A DNA stretch of 29,887 nucleotides from Hofstenia miamia (Eukaryota; Xenacoelomorpha; Acoela), in NCBI GenBank assembly GCA_004352715.1, contig SCFE01000004.1:3644350-3674236 (forward strand), in the 5' to 3' direction. Of this stretch, positions 9,301 to 24,300 are shown piece after piece. The translations under genes and the position numbers were made by a program. Numbering within the stretch: position 1 is the first letter of the stretch; every line of letters begins with the position of its first letter. The notes below the pieces were generated by a model. It ran no database searches and was not told the origin of the DNA. It saw only the letters and a list, made by a program, of their open reading frames with translations.

Positions 9301-12300
9301 CTTGGCACAATAACTTCACGGCTCAAATACAGCTACTACAAGTCTGGTCATGAATGTGTTGATGATATTTCTCTTGTTTTCTCCAATTGCCGTTTATTCA
9401 ACAAACCTGATGATGTAATGCTTGTTTATATACCACCGCTATTAATATGGAATAAATTAAATTTTTAATTGAAATTTTAAATATTCAATTTTGGCAGTAT
9501 TTAAGTTTTGCTTAAAGCAAAGAACTATCTGTTTATCTTATAAAGCGAATTTGACATTGAGTGCATTTACACTATCAATGCATAAAATCATAATTAAGTT
9601 ATTAACAAGAAAATGAAGGTTGCATTTTACTTCAAATGGCTTATGCAAACGCGGGGGACTTTTTCAGTGAATTCATAAAGCTGTTATTAGAAAAGGGTAC
9701 TGACTAAAGTTTAAATGAAATGGACAATCCTTCGACTTGTATTTGTGCATAATTTAAATAATAATAAATATTTCAGCTTTAATTTGTAAGAATGATTGAC
9801 TGCTCTTGGTAATGTGAGGAAATTTGTGCTCGCAAAAAAGGGTGTATGTACATGCCTTTCTCAAATGTTCTATAAATTTTAGGAAGTTGTACTTATGGCT
9901 GCGAGCTTGGAAAAAGTATTCAAGCAGAAGTTAGCGGAAATGCCTGCTGATGAAGTCATTTGCAATTCACCCAAAAATGAAGTTAGCAATACGACAGCAA
10001 AATCTAAAAAACCATCGATCAAGGCTGAAGATGTCATGAAACCAAGAGAAAACGACGTCAAAGCGGTAAAGACTGAACATCATACCGCTAAAACATCAAT
10101 TGTATGTAATCGCTTTCCTGTTACATTTATTATATTCATTTAGAATTTTGGTATTTCCAAATGTATTGGTTGACATTGCCATGATTTATTTAAAGTGTCT
10201 AATTTCACTGTTTATAAACTACTCAACGATTTCCAATTACTTAATTCGGGGTTCTATTTTAGGACATCAGAAAATATTGAGTTACAATGTGCAAATATAT
10301 ATGTGAGCAATAAAAGCATTCCAGTACCACTTTAAACATATATAATTTAGAAATCTCAAGTTGGCAGCCTTCCTACCGGACTTCCAGTTGTTTCCTCGCC
10401 TCCTTTCTTAGTTACCTCAAATTCGGTAAAATTTTGAATTAATTGATTTTATATAGTTAATATAATCTTGTTATTCAATCACATGTTGTAAGATATCGAT
10501 ATTCTCACTTGTATTGTTGATGTTGTAATCGTTTTCGCTGTTGTATGAATTTCCTATTGCTAATCACAGAAATTAAGATATTTTAAAACTAAAAATAGAA
10601 ATTATCAATTAAAATGAAAGAAACACTTCAATTTTTCTTATTCGTTTTCTGAAAAATGATGGACCCTGTGTGCATAAGCAACGCTTTTTATTTGGAGAAC
10701 ATTCTCCTTTATCACGTAATGAGAATTGTCACTTCTAGATTGCAGTCGTCCTGACAAACATATCACTATATATGAATGCGCATTCATTATAATTTCAATT
10801 TTTAGCTCAATCTATGTGGCACGTTGTTTTGTTTAAGTTACTTGGTTGTGTCTCATAACAAAAATGTATGTTTTTTCTCAGAAATTTAGAATTATCAATG
10901 TGTTCACCGAATTTTAAAAATGATAATTTTTATTTTACAAAATATGGGTCTCTTACAAGTGGATGGTTTTGTGCAATTCACTGCTGATGAACAGATCTAT
11001 TTAGCGGAGTTCCATTTAATAATTGTGTACATCTTTTTCCCTAGTTTTTATATATTCAACCTAGCTAACATAATCAATCACGAAATCATTTTAAAATCTA
11101 ATCAAGGATTTACTAAAAATGCAATAAAAGATAGACCGTTTTGCCATGACACCATCCAAATGATACTCTTTTCACAAATGACGAATATATGTACAATTGA
11201 CTGCTATATTTTATAATGGATGCCTTCCATTTACGATTGGAAATTTTGTAATGTCCTTTGAGCTACGCTTACCCTGTCATTAAGATCGATCCATACCTGT
11301 TTTTTTCGACATAATTCAAATTTGCTGAGTGTTATTCGAAATTTTTTGAATTCTTTATTGCTACGTAAACGCCATTGAAATTGCACGGGTTTTACGGCAA
11401 TGTCTCGTGAGTTCCAAAAAAATCTGCCCGCATTAGTACTTGGACTTCCTTAATTACCAATCACACATTTTAATAAATTCACAAAAGCTTATTCGTGTGA
11501 AAACAAGTCCATATATTGCCGCACTTTTGCTTGCTACCTGCCTCTTATTTATATTTTATTTTTCACTTGTTCAAGCAATCTTTTGAAATTGAGTTTGTTA
11601 CTAATGACAACTGGTAAATTGTAAATATTTGTCAATAATTCCATTGCACATGTTTCTGCTCTCTGCAGTTCGGTGTATTTAACAGTATTAGTCGAAAATG
11701 TGAACTTATCATTTCAAAAATGGTAAATATCTTATTTTTGTTATTCCAACCAAATTAAATTCCACTTAAACTGTTTTTATGTTAAAATATAGGTTTACAT
11801 GCATATTTATTGGTAGATTTGTCATTTCAGGTAAAAAAAGGAGTCAAAAGGAAAGCGGATACTACAACGCCCATCCCTTCACAGCTCGCTGAACATTGTA
11901 ATTCTAACAATGTTCACAAGAGAGAAAGAAGTCGCAAAATTAAGAAGCCGAATAAAGAGTTTAATGTTAAGCCGCAGAAAACCAATCATTCGCGTCAAAT
12001 GAAATACTGTTCATTGATTTTAAAAGAGCTTTTTGCAAAAAAGCACCAAGTGAGTAATTTACGTTAATATGTTTATTTAAATCCTTTAGGCGTATGCTTG
12101 GCCATTTTATGAGCCGGTAGATGCTGCAAAACTGAAATTAGAAGATTATCACAAGATCATTAAGCATCCAATGGATTTAGGAAACATTAGGGTATATATA
12201 TATCAATCAGTAATTTTGATACTATTATGTTTCTAGATTAAATTGAATGGGAATCAGTACAAGACGCCTAATGAGTTTATAGCAGATGTTCGATTAGTGT

Positions 12301-15300
12301 TTTCAAATTGCTACAGGTATAATCCACCCGAATATGACATTGTTAAAATGGCAAAGCAACTTGAGGTTTGTTTTCCATATTATATTTACACTATATTACA
12401 AAGACTGTATTTTAAAAGACGTTGAAGTAATTCGAAGACTTCTTCATTGATTGAATTTAGGAAGTATTTGAATCAAAGTGTGCCAGGATGCCTGAAGTAA
12501 TTGAGCCAGAGCAGTCGACAACAGTTAAGACAGAATCATCGGAAAGCACTGCGAATGATCACCATGTAACAGATGAAAAGAAAAGTAAAATAGAAATGCT
12601 CCAGCTTCAGGTTTGATTTTTAATGGGCTATTAGCTTTTTTGCTAATATGTATAATATCTAACACTCATAAATGTATTTAAGATGTCATTTGCAATTTAG
12701 TTGGAAAGTGTTCTTGAGCAGTTGAAGAATTTTAAAGATTCGAAAATGCGTGAATCTGAAATAAGTTCTCTTGAAGAAAAAGTTTCGTCGTTTGGAGAAT
12801 TAGGAAAATCTAAACATAAGAAGCTAAACAGATCTCGAAAGTCGCACACAAAATCATCACCGCCGGCCATAGAACGTAGCACTTCAGAACCTGCATCATC
12901 GCAAAGCTACAAAGCACCGAAAACCAATACTTACAAAACAACTACCTCTTATAACCCATCGTATGGTGACAGTGAGGAGGAAGACAATGCGCTACCAATG
13001 TCGTACGATGAGAAACGCCACTTGAGTCTCAATATCAATAGATTGCCAGGTTAACCATTTGGAATGCGGTATACAATAAATCTAAAATTATATCAATTTA
13101 ATCTAATGCTAACCTCATCTTAATCGTTATTTACGGAGGTAATTACTGTTCAATTTTTTAAGTAGAGTCTCAATTTTTCCAATTAAGTTATTGGCCATGA
13201 TGTGCTAATATTTGTATAAATAACTAGTTAACCTAGTCATTACTTAAGCGGGAAATATATAGAACAGACTATATCGATAATTTAAAATACGTTTATTAAG
13301 CAAAATGAATTGTTAATGCGTAAACCAATGTTCAGCCACTGTATTACTAGAATCTTTTCCAGTCATCATACTGTGAAATTTGTCGAAAAACCATGGAAGA
13401 AATCCTTATTGAAGACGTTTTGATAAAGAATTATTTCCTTAAAAACAGTGTTTACTCAAAATCTAGATTGCTCGTAGTAGTGAAGCAAAGTTCGAGCACA
13501 TCTTGATGTGCCATACGCAGAATTTGACCTTGCACCGCAATTGAGAAAGTAGTTGTTGTGATGTAGCAAGTGAAATACACAATTATTGTCCTTGCCAAAT
13601 GGGATCGGACACGCAAAACTGAATCGTCAATCGAAACCGAATATTTCTTTTATAGTTTTTGTATGAGTTTGTTTTTAACCATTGTCAGACTGGTCAATTC
13701 AAGGCTATTCCGACGCTATCTTTGGATTTTATCAGTTGACAATAATGGACGAGATACCGTTTGTCAAACATGAGCTCTCCCTTCTGAAAAAATTCTAATT
13801 GTGCGAGTCCATCAGTATTTCATTAAAGAAAAGCATGAAGGAAGGGCAGGATCTCAAAGACCAGTATGGAAGCGTGTAGCTTAAGCGCTAGGCTTCTCAA
13901 CAAATACAGTTGCTAGGACTATTGCTCAGTGAAACAAGAATAAGGATCCATCATTTTCAGATGAACCGGTCGTCAGAGTGAAACCCCCTGTATGCTACTC
14001 TATCTACCTTTCTACTCCAAACTTTAAATGCTTATCGCTTCTAAATTAAATGTAGTTTCTAAAATATATGGATGGTTCAGCAAATTCGAAATTTTGTACT
14101 TTTGACAACTGTTTAACCGGTGTCAGATCCCAAATGGCGAGGACAATAGTTCGAGATAGTGTGAGGATTATTTTTCCCTCCACGAAACAGTGCTTTAACT
14201 TATTTTTAGCATTGTCATATTAGTTCCTAATTTTCTGTTGGGTTTGTTCCATTTATTTATATGTTAGTTTTACAAAATGTTCGATGTCCTTTTATGTAAT
14301 ATTTATAAGATATGAAAGTGTGGTGTTTTGACATTTGAATGACTTGCAAAATGTTCTATAAAATTGCACTTATTTTTTTTACAAAATATTTTAGGGAAAA
14401 AGTTGGGTCAAGTTGTAAATATCATTCAGCAGCGCGAGCCATCTTTACGTGATTCAAATCCGGAGGAAATTGAAATTGATTTTGAGACTTTGAAGGCATC
14501 CACACTCCGTGAACTCGAAGCTTATGTAAACTCTTGCGTTAACAAGAAGCCTAGAAAAACATGTGGTAAGTATTTTATATTAGTAAGATTTAAAAAATAT
14601 AAAAACTTTTGCAATGGAAAATAGTGTTTATCTAAAAATCTGAAAACTTTTTGTATTAATGCTGTTGAAATTCAATCAAATCACCTCGATTACATTTGGA
14701 ATGCACTTTAAATTTTTTTCAACAATTCTTAGTCGATTAAATTCTTATGTGAACTTTGTAATTAATTCCAAAATTGTTTCCTTACCTACGTTTACCTATG
14801 TGGGGTATCCAGAAAGTAAGTTCCGTTTTAAATTTGTTACTTAAATTTCTTTAGCTGTGCATAATTATTCCATTGTTTGTTTTTCAGGTCAATGACAATG
14901 AGAAATCTGTGATGTGTGCGGAGAAACAGTCCGAGCAATTCAATGGTTAAAAGATGGGTGCACGTTTTCAATGAAGGGTGTGAAAATGAGCTAACTGCCA
15001 TTCTTAATTACTTGCGATTTAGTGCAGGCAATTGAGCCAAAGTTTAGGATGCTAGGTGGGTCCCAAAGACGCTGACTCAAGAACAGAAAATAAAACTTCA
15101 AGCCAGTGCTTAGGTATTTGTGGTGCGTGTCAGAGGGGAAGACAGAATTCCTGGAATGTATAGCAACAGGCATAAAACAACTGACAATGCGCCATGAGAA
15201 TTGCTTAGAGAACAATGAAAATATATAGAAAAATGTATCATGTGTACACTTTTCAACCAATTATATTTGGTTTATTTTGTCTAAGCCTAACTTTAAATCT

Positions 15301-18300
15301 AAGAGTTTAAATAAGTTGAAATGTATTTAGCGAAAAAGGCCAAATTGCAATCTAAGGATCCTAATGTTCGCGTTGATGAATTGGAGAAGGAAATTGAGCT
15401 GTTAGGCGGCAAGAAATCTGCGAAGAAACGTAAGTCTATAAATGCTGATATTTATTTTTAAGAAATAAGCAAATTTATCATTAAATATAGCTATTTAAGT
15501 CCTAAATATCAATTGTAGTTTATGAATATATTGAGATATAAATTCTACTTGTCTCTTTCTTCATATCAGAACATTTATCAATCGAAATTTTTAATTGAAA
15601 TTTTGTAACATTTAGTAGAAAAGGAACTATCTGAAGGAATGAACATTGATCCTGTTGGTATTTCACGTCTTAGCGATTCTAGCAGTTCAGAGTCATCATC
15701 GGATTCTAGCGATTCTGATTCTACAGCCGATTCTTCTGATGATTATGGTAATATTTTTTTAAAAAAATCATGATTAATTCTTATTTAGAGTCGCCACCGA
15801 AAAAGAAACCTCCAGTAAATCATTATGTAAGTGTTACCCTAAGTTTACTTAATTTGACGCCTGTTTAGGACGCAGTTAGAACGTCTCCCAAGCAATCTCA
15901 TAATTTATCAAATACGTATCCACCTGGTGCTAAATCATCAACTATTTCTCTTAATCATTCAAATGGTGCTAAAAATGGTGAGCTTTTATTTTTCATTGAC
16001 ATGTTGGTGGAAGCTGTAGCTTTCAGTAGTCTAAACTTCTAAACTAGTTTCTGAACAACAGTATGAAGAGTAGTTTTGAACAGTAGTTATAATTCTAATA
16101 TGTGTTGATTAAATTGTAAACTGTACTAAGCGAGAATAATTGGCCTGTTTTGTTCAAGATTTTTGTAACCTGTGCTTTGAAAAATCATTATTTTTATCGT
16201 CTTATAAATTCACGGCAGCATGAGCTTTATTTCAAATGTTCTGCTGCTCTAATGTCCTTTGCATTCTGCCAAAGGGAAGTATATATTATTAACCTGCAAA
16301 TTCTCAAACGTACAAATCTCAAATAAGAATTTCAATTGTATGTTTACACATTTTATTAATCTGAAACGAACGATGTGTTGCATAGATATGAAAACTATAC
16401 CTGTATGCAATTGGATGCAGTTTTTTCAAAATTTGATTTTATTTGTGAAAATTTGAATTAAAGTATTTTTCTTAATTTGTTTCATTCTTTTAAATGAAGC
16501 ATATAAAATATATTTATAAAATCAATGTTATAGAAAACAGGATATAACTTTTTTCCTAATTGAAATTTTTTTAACTACCTTGACAATAAGTTTTTCATAA
16601 GATTTCCAACATGAAGAAATTGTTTTAACCTGCTTTTTAGGCTGATTTTCGCCAAATACACAGGCAGACAAACCAAATAGAGCTTTAAAATGTATCAATT
16701 CTTTGCTTAATTTTGTCGAGTACTGTGATATGAAGGCAATAACCTTATATTCGGATTTTCACACATGCTTATTCGAGGTTAAATGTTATTTATATTGAAT
16801 TTTATTGCATATACAGTACACTAAGGTTTGGGTTTAGACGATAGTTCTCATCAAATACACTCTGTTAATTCGTTCTGTAAGTTTTCCCTAATGCGTTAAC
16901 ATTTTTATGATTGTCTTTTAGCTCATATTTTGTCAAAGTCACACTCTGTTCATTCTTTTTTATCGGGGACGTCAAGGTATGTCTGCATTTCTAATTCAAT
17001 CATTATTTGATGTTGTGAATGCGTGAGTTAGTCTGTTTGAGTTACGAGCAAGAATTTATAGTCACTTATTGATTCAGCATGTATATCATACATCATTATT
17101 TGTTTTAAATCTAGGTATGGTTAATTGACCCGAAAAGATCAAAAGCGAATAGCCCAATAAATCAAATTTTAAGGTTATTGCAACTGCCAGTGATGAATGT
17201 ACTATGGCTTCCAATGATGTAGCCAGGTGAGTCAAGGTTGCCGGTGATATGGAAATTTCACACCAAATCAACAGACTGTTGCTAATCAATTCAATGGATT
17301 CCGCCACCCTTCATAACTCTGGTTCTACTAATCCAATTTAAATGAAACCTGGCCAAGAGGTAGTCTTGCTCATTTGGAGTTGATTTGAAGGGAAAAAATA
17401 TCCATAGGTACTAGTAGGTGGCCACAGCAAGTTGTTTTTCATGATGGAGGCTTCAAAAATTGTTATTTTTGAAAACTTTCTATACACTCAAAAGTGAGTT
17501 TTTTTCCTGAAGTAGGAAAGATTTAATTTTGTTTGCTCAGAGAGGACAAGGTAGAGTACAATACAACAATGGATTTAAGCAATTGCTATTGTTAGGTTTC
17601 TGTAAGTCAAAATCATAACATGAAATACTGTCACAGTGACCTCTGTCAAAACCATTGTTTCAGAAAAACATGAAGCATAATAAAATCAACGTAGTTCAAC
17701 TCAGCAGTAAATATGAAAAGTCATCAAAAATTGAGGCAGTGAAAATTCTACAAAAAAAAGTTATGGGCAAAAATCCACCAAATTGGCGGAATCCGTAAAA
17801 TTTAATACACCTTCTGCTCATTGAAAAATGAGATAATTTAAATTCATTTTAAGCCTCCTTTATTTTCAAAGAGTTTGATGATGCTGATTACAAAGGCGTC
17901 TTAGTTCTTAATCGTTAGAAAATCTGCAAGCCATTACAGAAAGTTCATTCTCAGTTAAAGCTTTCACGACAAAGAATTTTGACGACATAAATTTCTCGAA
18001 AATTGTCAGGGAAATATTACAAAATAATATCTAACACTAACTTCACAATCTGTGGCGCTTTCTTAAAAAAATGTTAATTGCTTATATCTCACGAACTTAT
18101 ATAAAGATATCTGCCATTTGGAAACAAAATAGAGGAATGTCTCGTCTTTAACTAGGCATTTGTATCGCCGTCTATTTTACGACTTTAACATAAAAATTTT
18201 CAAGATTTCTAAATCGCCTCTAATCAATTGATCTGATATCAACATGTTTATCGATTTAAATCAAAAACGGCAACCCTGTGGCAAGTGCATCAGCAGATGA

Positions 18301-21300
18301 AGTGGCAATGTAGAAAAGAGCTCAAAACTTAATTTTTTTAAAAATACATAATTTCGTATTCTATTAGTTCTATTCTTTAAATTGATTCAAAATTGCATGT
18401 TTTGACTTCTGCTTTACAATTGTTGGTATGAAGATTTGATGTCTATAAAGTCAACTTCATGTCATAAATAGAATTTTCGGACGTTTTCTTTCACTGTAGT
18501 TATGGGTGTTGAAAATTGTTTTTGAAGCATTTCAGGTGTTTCGGAATTTCAGGGATTTCAGAAGTTTCAAATTTTTAATTTTTCTACCGAAGTGATTTAT
18601 CCTGTGAATGATAAGTATCATTGTTTTGTTTCTTAGTGACAAATTTTTAAATTTCACTAGTTTATTTTTCTGCTTGGTCGAAGTGTTTCTCCAATATTCA
18701 CATTTCGTCAGGTTTAAGTTGATCTAATCTGTAAATATTTACCGCCAAGTGTTTCAAATTTTAAATTCAATTTTATCTTCTATGCTTATATTTACGAAAA
18801 TAATGTATTTTTCCATTAATATTTAAATCTAACATTCGATGGTCTGCACTTTAGTCTTTAGGGTTGAATCGACAAAGCGTATATTTAGGATATTGAGTAA
18901 ATATTTTCACATATATTTACATTTTGTATCCATTAATATTAGTTATGATGAAAGTAAAATCATAACTATAGGGCCGATAATTTGCCCAAGAGTGCCAGCT
19001 GCTCTCCGCTAATCTCACAATCGCCTAATCTAAACTCCGAAATTCGTGAACACGGCAGTGATTCTTCTAGTGTGCTTTCTCCAAAAGAATTTTCCAATTC
19101 CTCAAATAAATGGTCCGAAAGTTTACAGAAAAAGGTATTTATATTTTAAGTACTAGAAACTGGAATAAACTAGATACTGTATTCTGTACTATGAAGTTTT
19201 TCGCGGCATAAAATTTTAATGTACGTGAATAATTTAATGGCTTTAATAAAATGCTAGATTGTGTTTTGATTGCGAAAGTTGCATGCCGTGAAATACTTGG
19301 ACAAGTTTTTACTCGAAAATTTACTGGTATACACTATTCTATTTTATTTATTTAATTTAACTTACTAAGATTAATAACTTTATATAAACGTTTCTTGTTT
19401 AAGGACACATCAAAAATTAATAATTTCTCCTCATGGTCGAATCTCACCAAAGACAATTCACATCCTTCTACCACGTCTAACGCATTGAAGCAGTATCTGA
19501 ACAATGATTTTGAGCAGTTCAAAAAACAGGCCATTAACAAGCAAGAAAAGGTTAATATTGTTTCATTTTGTTTTTAATAAACATTACAAAATAATTTCAA
19601 AGTTTTACTGAAGCCTTATTGCTTAGTTGATCAATTAAAATTATATGTACATAATTTATCATTGTTAGATAATATAATTAGGTATAATTATATGTAATTA
19701 TATTCAAATAGTTTAAGATATCGGCTCTACTTTCAAAGGAGTTAGTTCAGTATATAGTTTATGTATTAATTAAGCTGTTAGACATTGAGATTGGTTTTAC
19801 TTACGTATTAATTTAATAAAATATTTTCATCTTTAGCACCACCATGTAAATATGTTCACATTTGAAATATAATATAATGGAATTATACTGGAAAAATATT
19901 ACTACTTTAAAATTGGGACAAGTTAACTTAGTGTGTTCGATTTTTATCAAGCTTGCCATTCAGCTGATCAAAGTTGATATGTGAAAACGGCCTGATTGCT
20001 GCTCTGTAATAGACATTTGGTAAAAGGTGATAGTCCGTCCAATATTACATCGAGTTTTATTGATTCTTGAATTTAAATGCATAATTCAAACACTCCAAGA
20101 AACAAATTCAAAATCACTTATTTGTTTATAGATGCTAAACAAAATGTAATTCTGATTTGGTAAATCAGCACTACATTACTCATCACCTGGCAAAAATCCG
20201 ATGGTGACCATTAATTCAAAATGATGGAATTTTTGCCTAAAATGGCTGACCGGAGCCAGGATTTTCATGTCTAAAAATGTATTGAAAATGAGTTTAGAGT
20301 TGCGGAAAAATTATTAAAAAATACTTTACGAAATCTATTAATATGATATTTTATTTCCGTTCGCCATTTGATTTTAAAATAAGCAAAGAATATTTTTGGG
20401 GCTAAAACTTCTAATGATGAGAAAGCCTCTTTTAATACCTTCTAATGACAAGGCACAGATTTTGTAGATAGGTACCAGTCTCAGGACAACTTGTATTTCC
20501 GGGTTAGTCTCATATTTCATATAATTTTTTATTTCTCGGATTTTCCGGAAATTGGTATTTTTTGAAACACTAAATATATTTTTTGTAACTATGGTAAATG
20601 CGACTTCCAAGATGTCTATAACTTCAACCGAATCAATCATGGTAATTACTAGTATTGCACTGTAGTTCAATCACTCATTTACAAGTAGAATTGAGAAAAC
20701 GCAGACTTATGGTCCAAAATTCCTTAATCAATAAACGCGTTAAAGAGTACACAGAATCCGGGCTCTGGTTTGGACAATGAATTACTTTGATCATTATAAA
20801 AATAGTTTTAAAAGAGAATATTGTCATTGCTAATGTTTAATTATACCTCAATTTTATACAAGTAAAACCATTTCTCATTGGCATTTTGAATATGTTCGAC
20901 AGTTATTTACTCTACATTTACAATGTTAATTCCGAAATAAACTACCATCGCCTGTATATCTATTAAATAAATATAAGCAGTTTATGATAAGCATTAAGGA
21001 AATGTTTTCGAATTAGAATTTCATAATGGAAAGGGATGATGGAATAACAACTGATGTATAATTTTAGGAACGTCAAATTAAGGAACATGAAGAACAACGG
21101 AGATGCCAACGCGAACGTGAAAAGGAATCAAATTCTCCGTAAGTTTGAAACTTTCTATTCATTTTTGTTAGGTTTTTAATTTATTGATTGTTAAATCGAT
21201 CTGCTAGAATGCAACTTACCTATGTGGTCAAAAACTATTTTTTTAAGAAATCTACTTTAAAAAGCTCCAAATGTCAGAATTCCTTTTAAAAATTTACCAC

Positions 21301-24300
21301 TCATACTTGGAATGTTTCTCATGCAAAATTTTGGAAATAACCTTGCAGTAGTTATTGATTTTTTGTCATACACATAAGCTGATTGTTCATAACCAACAAT
21401 GAATTCTACTATGCAAATAACCCATCTGACATTAGAATGCAGCCATTATTGAGAGGTTTAATTTAATAGACATTTTAATTGTAAACGAGCATAATTTTAC
21501 TGATTTGAAGGGAAATTGTGTAACATAGAATTCAAAAACAAATAGACCTAAAGTAAACGCAGCTAGATATTTCAATTTCATTCACATGTTTCATTCGTTT
21601 TCTATAGGATTCACACTAGACTGCTAAAATTGAGCTCATGTACAGCAAACCATCCCTAGGTATGTAGATAAGCCGTGATTGTAAGTCTTTTTCTTGTCCT
21701 CCCATAAACTGGAGCTTTCTAAAGTTGTTTTGGATTGTTTAACTTCAGTTCTCCATTTCTAAGTACCTCTCTTTGTAGTACATTAATGCTACAAAGTACT
21801 GTATGACAAAAACACGTTATGTATCTTTGCTGAAGACTAGAAGAGGAACTTCACTTAACTGTATCCTATTTTTTGATAATGGCCAAGGCGGGCTTGAGTA
21901 TACTGACGTCGTAGAAAACAAGTTAGCATTCATAAGTTTGACGAACATCAGCACTGCATTCGCCTTCAGTATTTTTAGATGGCGAAATAGGATGACTGTT
22001 AACCGCATTGATAGCCTTTCTAAACAGATTTGGAAACGGGTTTAACTTTTTGGACTCGACCGAACTCGCCCCGGCTTCCTAAATTTGCGTTGAAGCAATT
22101 ACTCATTTCAAAATATGTGATATGCTTAAGACCAATTAAAATCTAACAAAATTAATTTAGTAAAATGGTAGAACATATGATAGCAAGAAAACAAATGTCT
22201 CCAGATCAACCCTTGATAGTTTATGTAACTACCTTGCCTTCCAAGGAGATATTGCTCTCTTACCATGCCAACAGGGTTGACGAAGTAGGTTAAAATCTGA
22301 AAAAATATGTTATAGAGTAAGGTAGTGTGCAAGGCACCCAAGATTAATCTCAATAGAGATTCGGATTAAAAAGTGCAGTGTGTTCGGTTTAAATATAACC
22401 TTCCGCCCAACCCATGCGCGTGAAAAAGCTAATCCAACCCGACACTGCCTGTGGATCCGATCGAGTTGTTGCACTCCTGCTTTCTAAGTAATCTAGCTGT
22501 GCATTGTTTACTCTCCCTGGATCTATTCCCTTGCGAATTTTTCATTTCCAATTTCCAAGGAATCGTTTTGCGTTTTGTAGTTATAGGTGGTGGGGGTAAA
22601 TACATCTAATGAATCAGCAGTTATGACCTGTTGCTCAATCTCACTTTTGTTGGTATCCAAAACGCATTCTGAAGCTATTGAAGAAATCACTTTGTGGATT
22701 CCATTTATCATCATCACTGCTTTAATAAATATCTAAAACTTTTTACTTTATTTGAATTTCCATCCACAATGTTTGATTACATACAGGTTAATGATTAATA
22801 CATTCCATATTATTTTATGCGTTCATATTTTTCTGGTTGATTGCACATTATCATAAAAACATTTGATTAATCAGATAGGTAAGAATGCACACTGTAAAAA
22901 TTGCATTTTAAAGTGGTTTAAAAGAAAATTTCTTGATGTGATAGAGCATGTCCTGAAATGTATAAAATTTGCAAAATCCTAATCCACATAGGTCACCTCT
23001 ACACAAGTACCACCATATTTGGCCTGCACATAAAAGCAGATTTTTTCAAATGAAAATGCAGTTAATGTCAAGTGAAAATAGCTAGTGATTAACATGTATT
23101 AACTGCGAATGAATTAGATTCTATTCATTTATTTTTTGATCTCTTAATTTTATAGCGTAATTGTTTCAATCAAAATAGAATTGTATGAAGAGTATTTTCT
23201 TTAATGAAAAATGTCACTTCTTCGATAATGTTATTAACCACATTTCACATATTGCACAGGGGTGTTGACCTTGTCACATTCGCGCATAATTTTGTAAATT
23301 ATGTAAACACTGAATCGTCACTACTTAGTTGTGAACACCGTAAAACTTACAAGCCCAGCTTTACACATTCTGAACAGAAATAATTATTACTGTGACTTTA
23401 GCGGGAAAACAATTTATGTACGTGATATATGGTATGCAGTACTGCTCACGCATTCGATGTTCAGGTGGTGCAAAATAGTCAGTGTGATTGAAAGTGTTAA
23501 AAATAACACAAATGTCATTCTTGTGCATTCAAATATCTTTATATATTTCATTGTATATGTATAGATATAGCAATTCATGTACACATACATTATATGTATA
23601 AACAATNGTTTTGCGTTTTGTAGTTATAGGTGGTGGGGGTAAATACATCTAATGAATCAGCAGTTATGACCTGTTGCTCAATCTCACTTTTGTTGGTATC
23701 CAAAACGCATTCTGAAGCTATTGAAGAAATCACTTTGTGGATTCCATTTATCATCATCACTGCTTTAATAAATATCTAAAACTTTTTACTTTATTTGAAT
23801 TTCCATCCACAATGTTTGATTACATACAGGTTAATGATTAATACATTCCATATTATTTTATGCGTTCATATTTTTCTGGTTGATTGCACATTATCATAAA
23901 AACATTTGATTAATCAGATAGGTAAGAATGCACACTGTAAAAATTGCATTTTAAAGTGGTTTAAAAGAAAATTTCTTGATGTGATAGAGCATGTCCTGAA
24001 ATGTATAAAATTTGCAAAATCCTAATCCACATAGGTCACCTCTACACAAGTACCACCATATTTGGCCTGCACATAAAAGCAGATTTTTTCAAATGAAAAT
24101 GCAGTTAATGTCAAGTGAAAATAGCTAGTGATTAACATGTATTAACTGCGAATGAATTAGATTCTATTCATTTATTTTTTGATCTCTTAATTTTATAGCG
24201 TAATTGTTTCAATCAAAATAGAATTGTATGAAGAGTATTTTCTTTAATGAAAAATGTCACTTCTTCGATAATGTTATTAACCACATTTCACATATTGCAC

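Noticed and set aside
9879-10061. 60-codon minus-strand frame opposite BET exon 4
   Set aside because: Shadow of the BD1 exon.
10920-11216. 98-codon plus frame in BET intron 4
   Set aside because: Rich in Ile, Phe and Asn as expected of AT-rich DNA. There is no motif, and it does not fit the phase and splice sites of the gene.
12697-12882. 61-codon minus-strand frame opposite BET exon 10
   Set aside because: Shadow of the real exon on the other strand.
14991-15260. 89-codon minus-strand frame in BET intron 10
   Set aside because: It is antisense to the mariner transposase remnant, which reads on the plus strand with recognisable motifs.
20374-20670. 98-codon minus-strand frame in BET intron 18
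   Set aside because: No recognisable domain and no splice context; length within chance for a 30-kb window.
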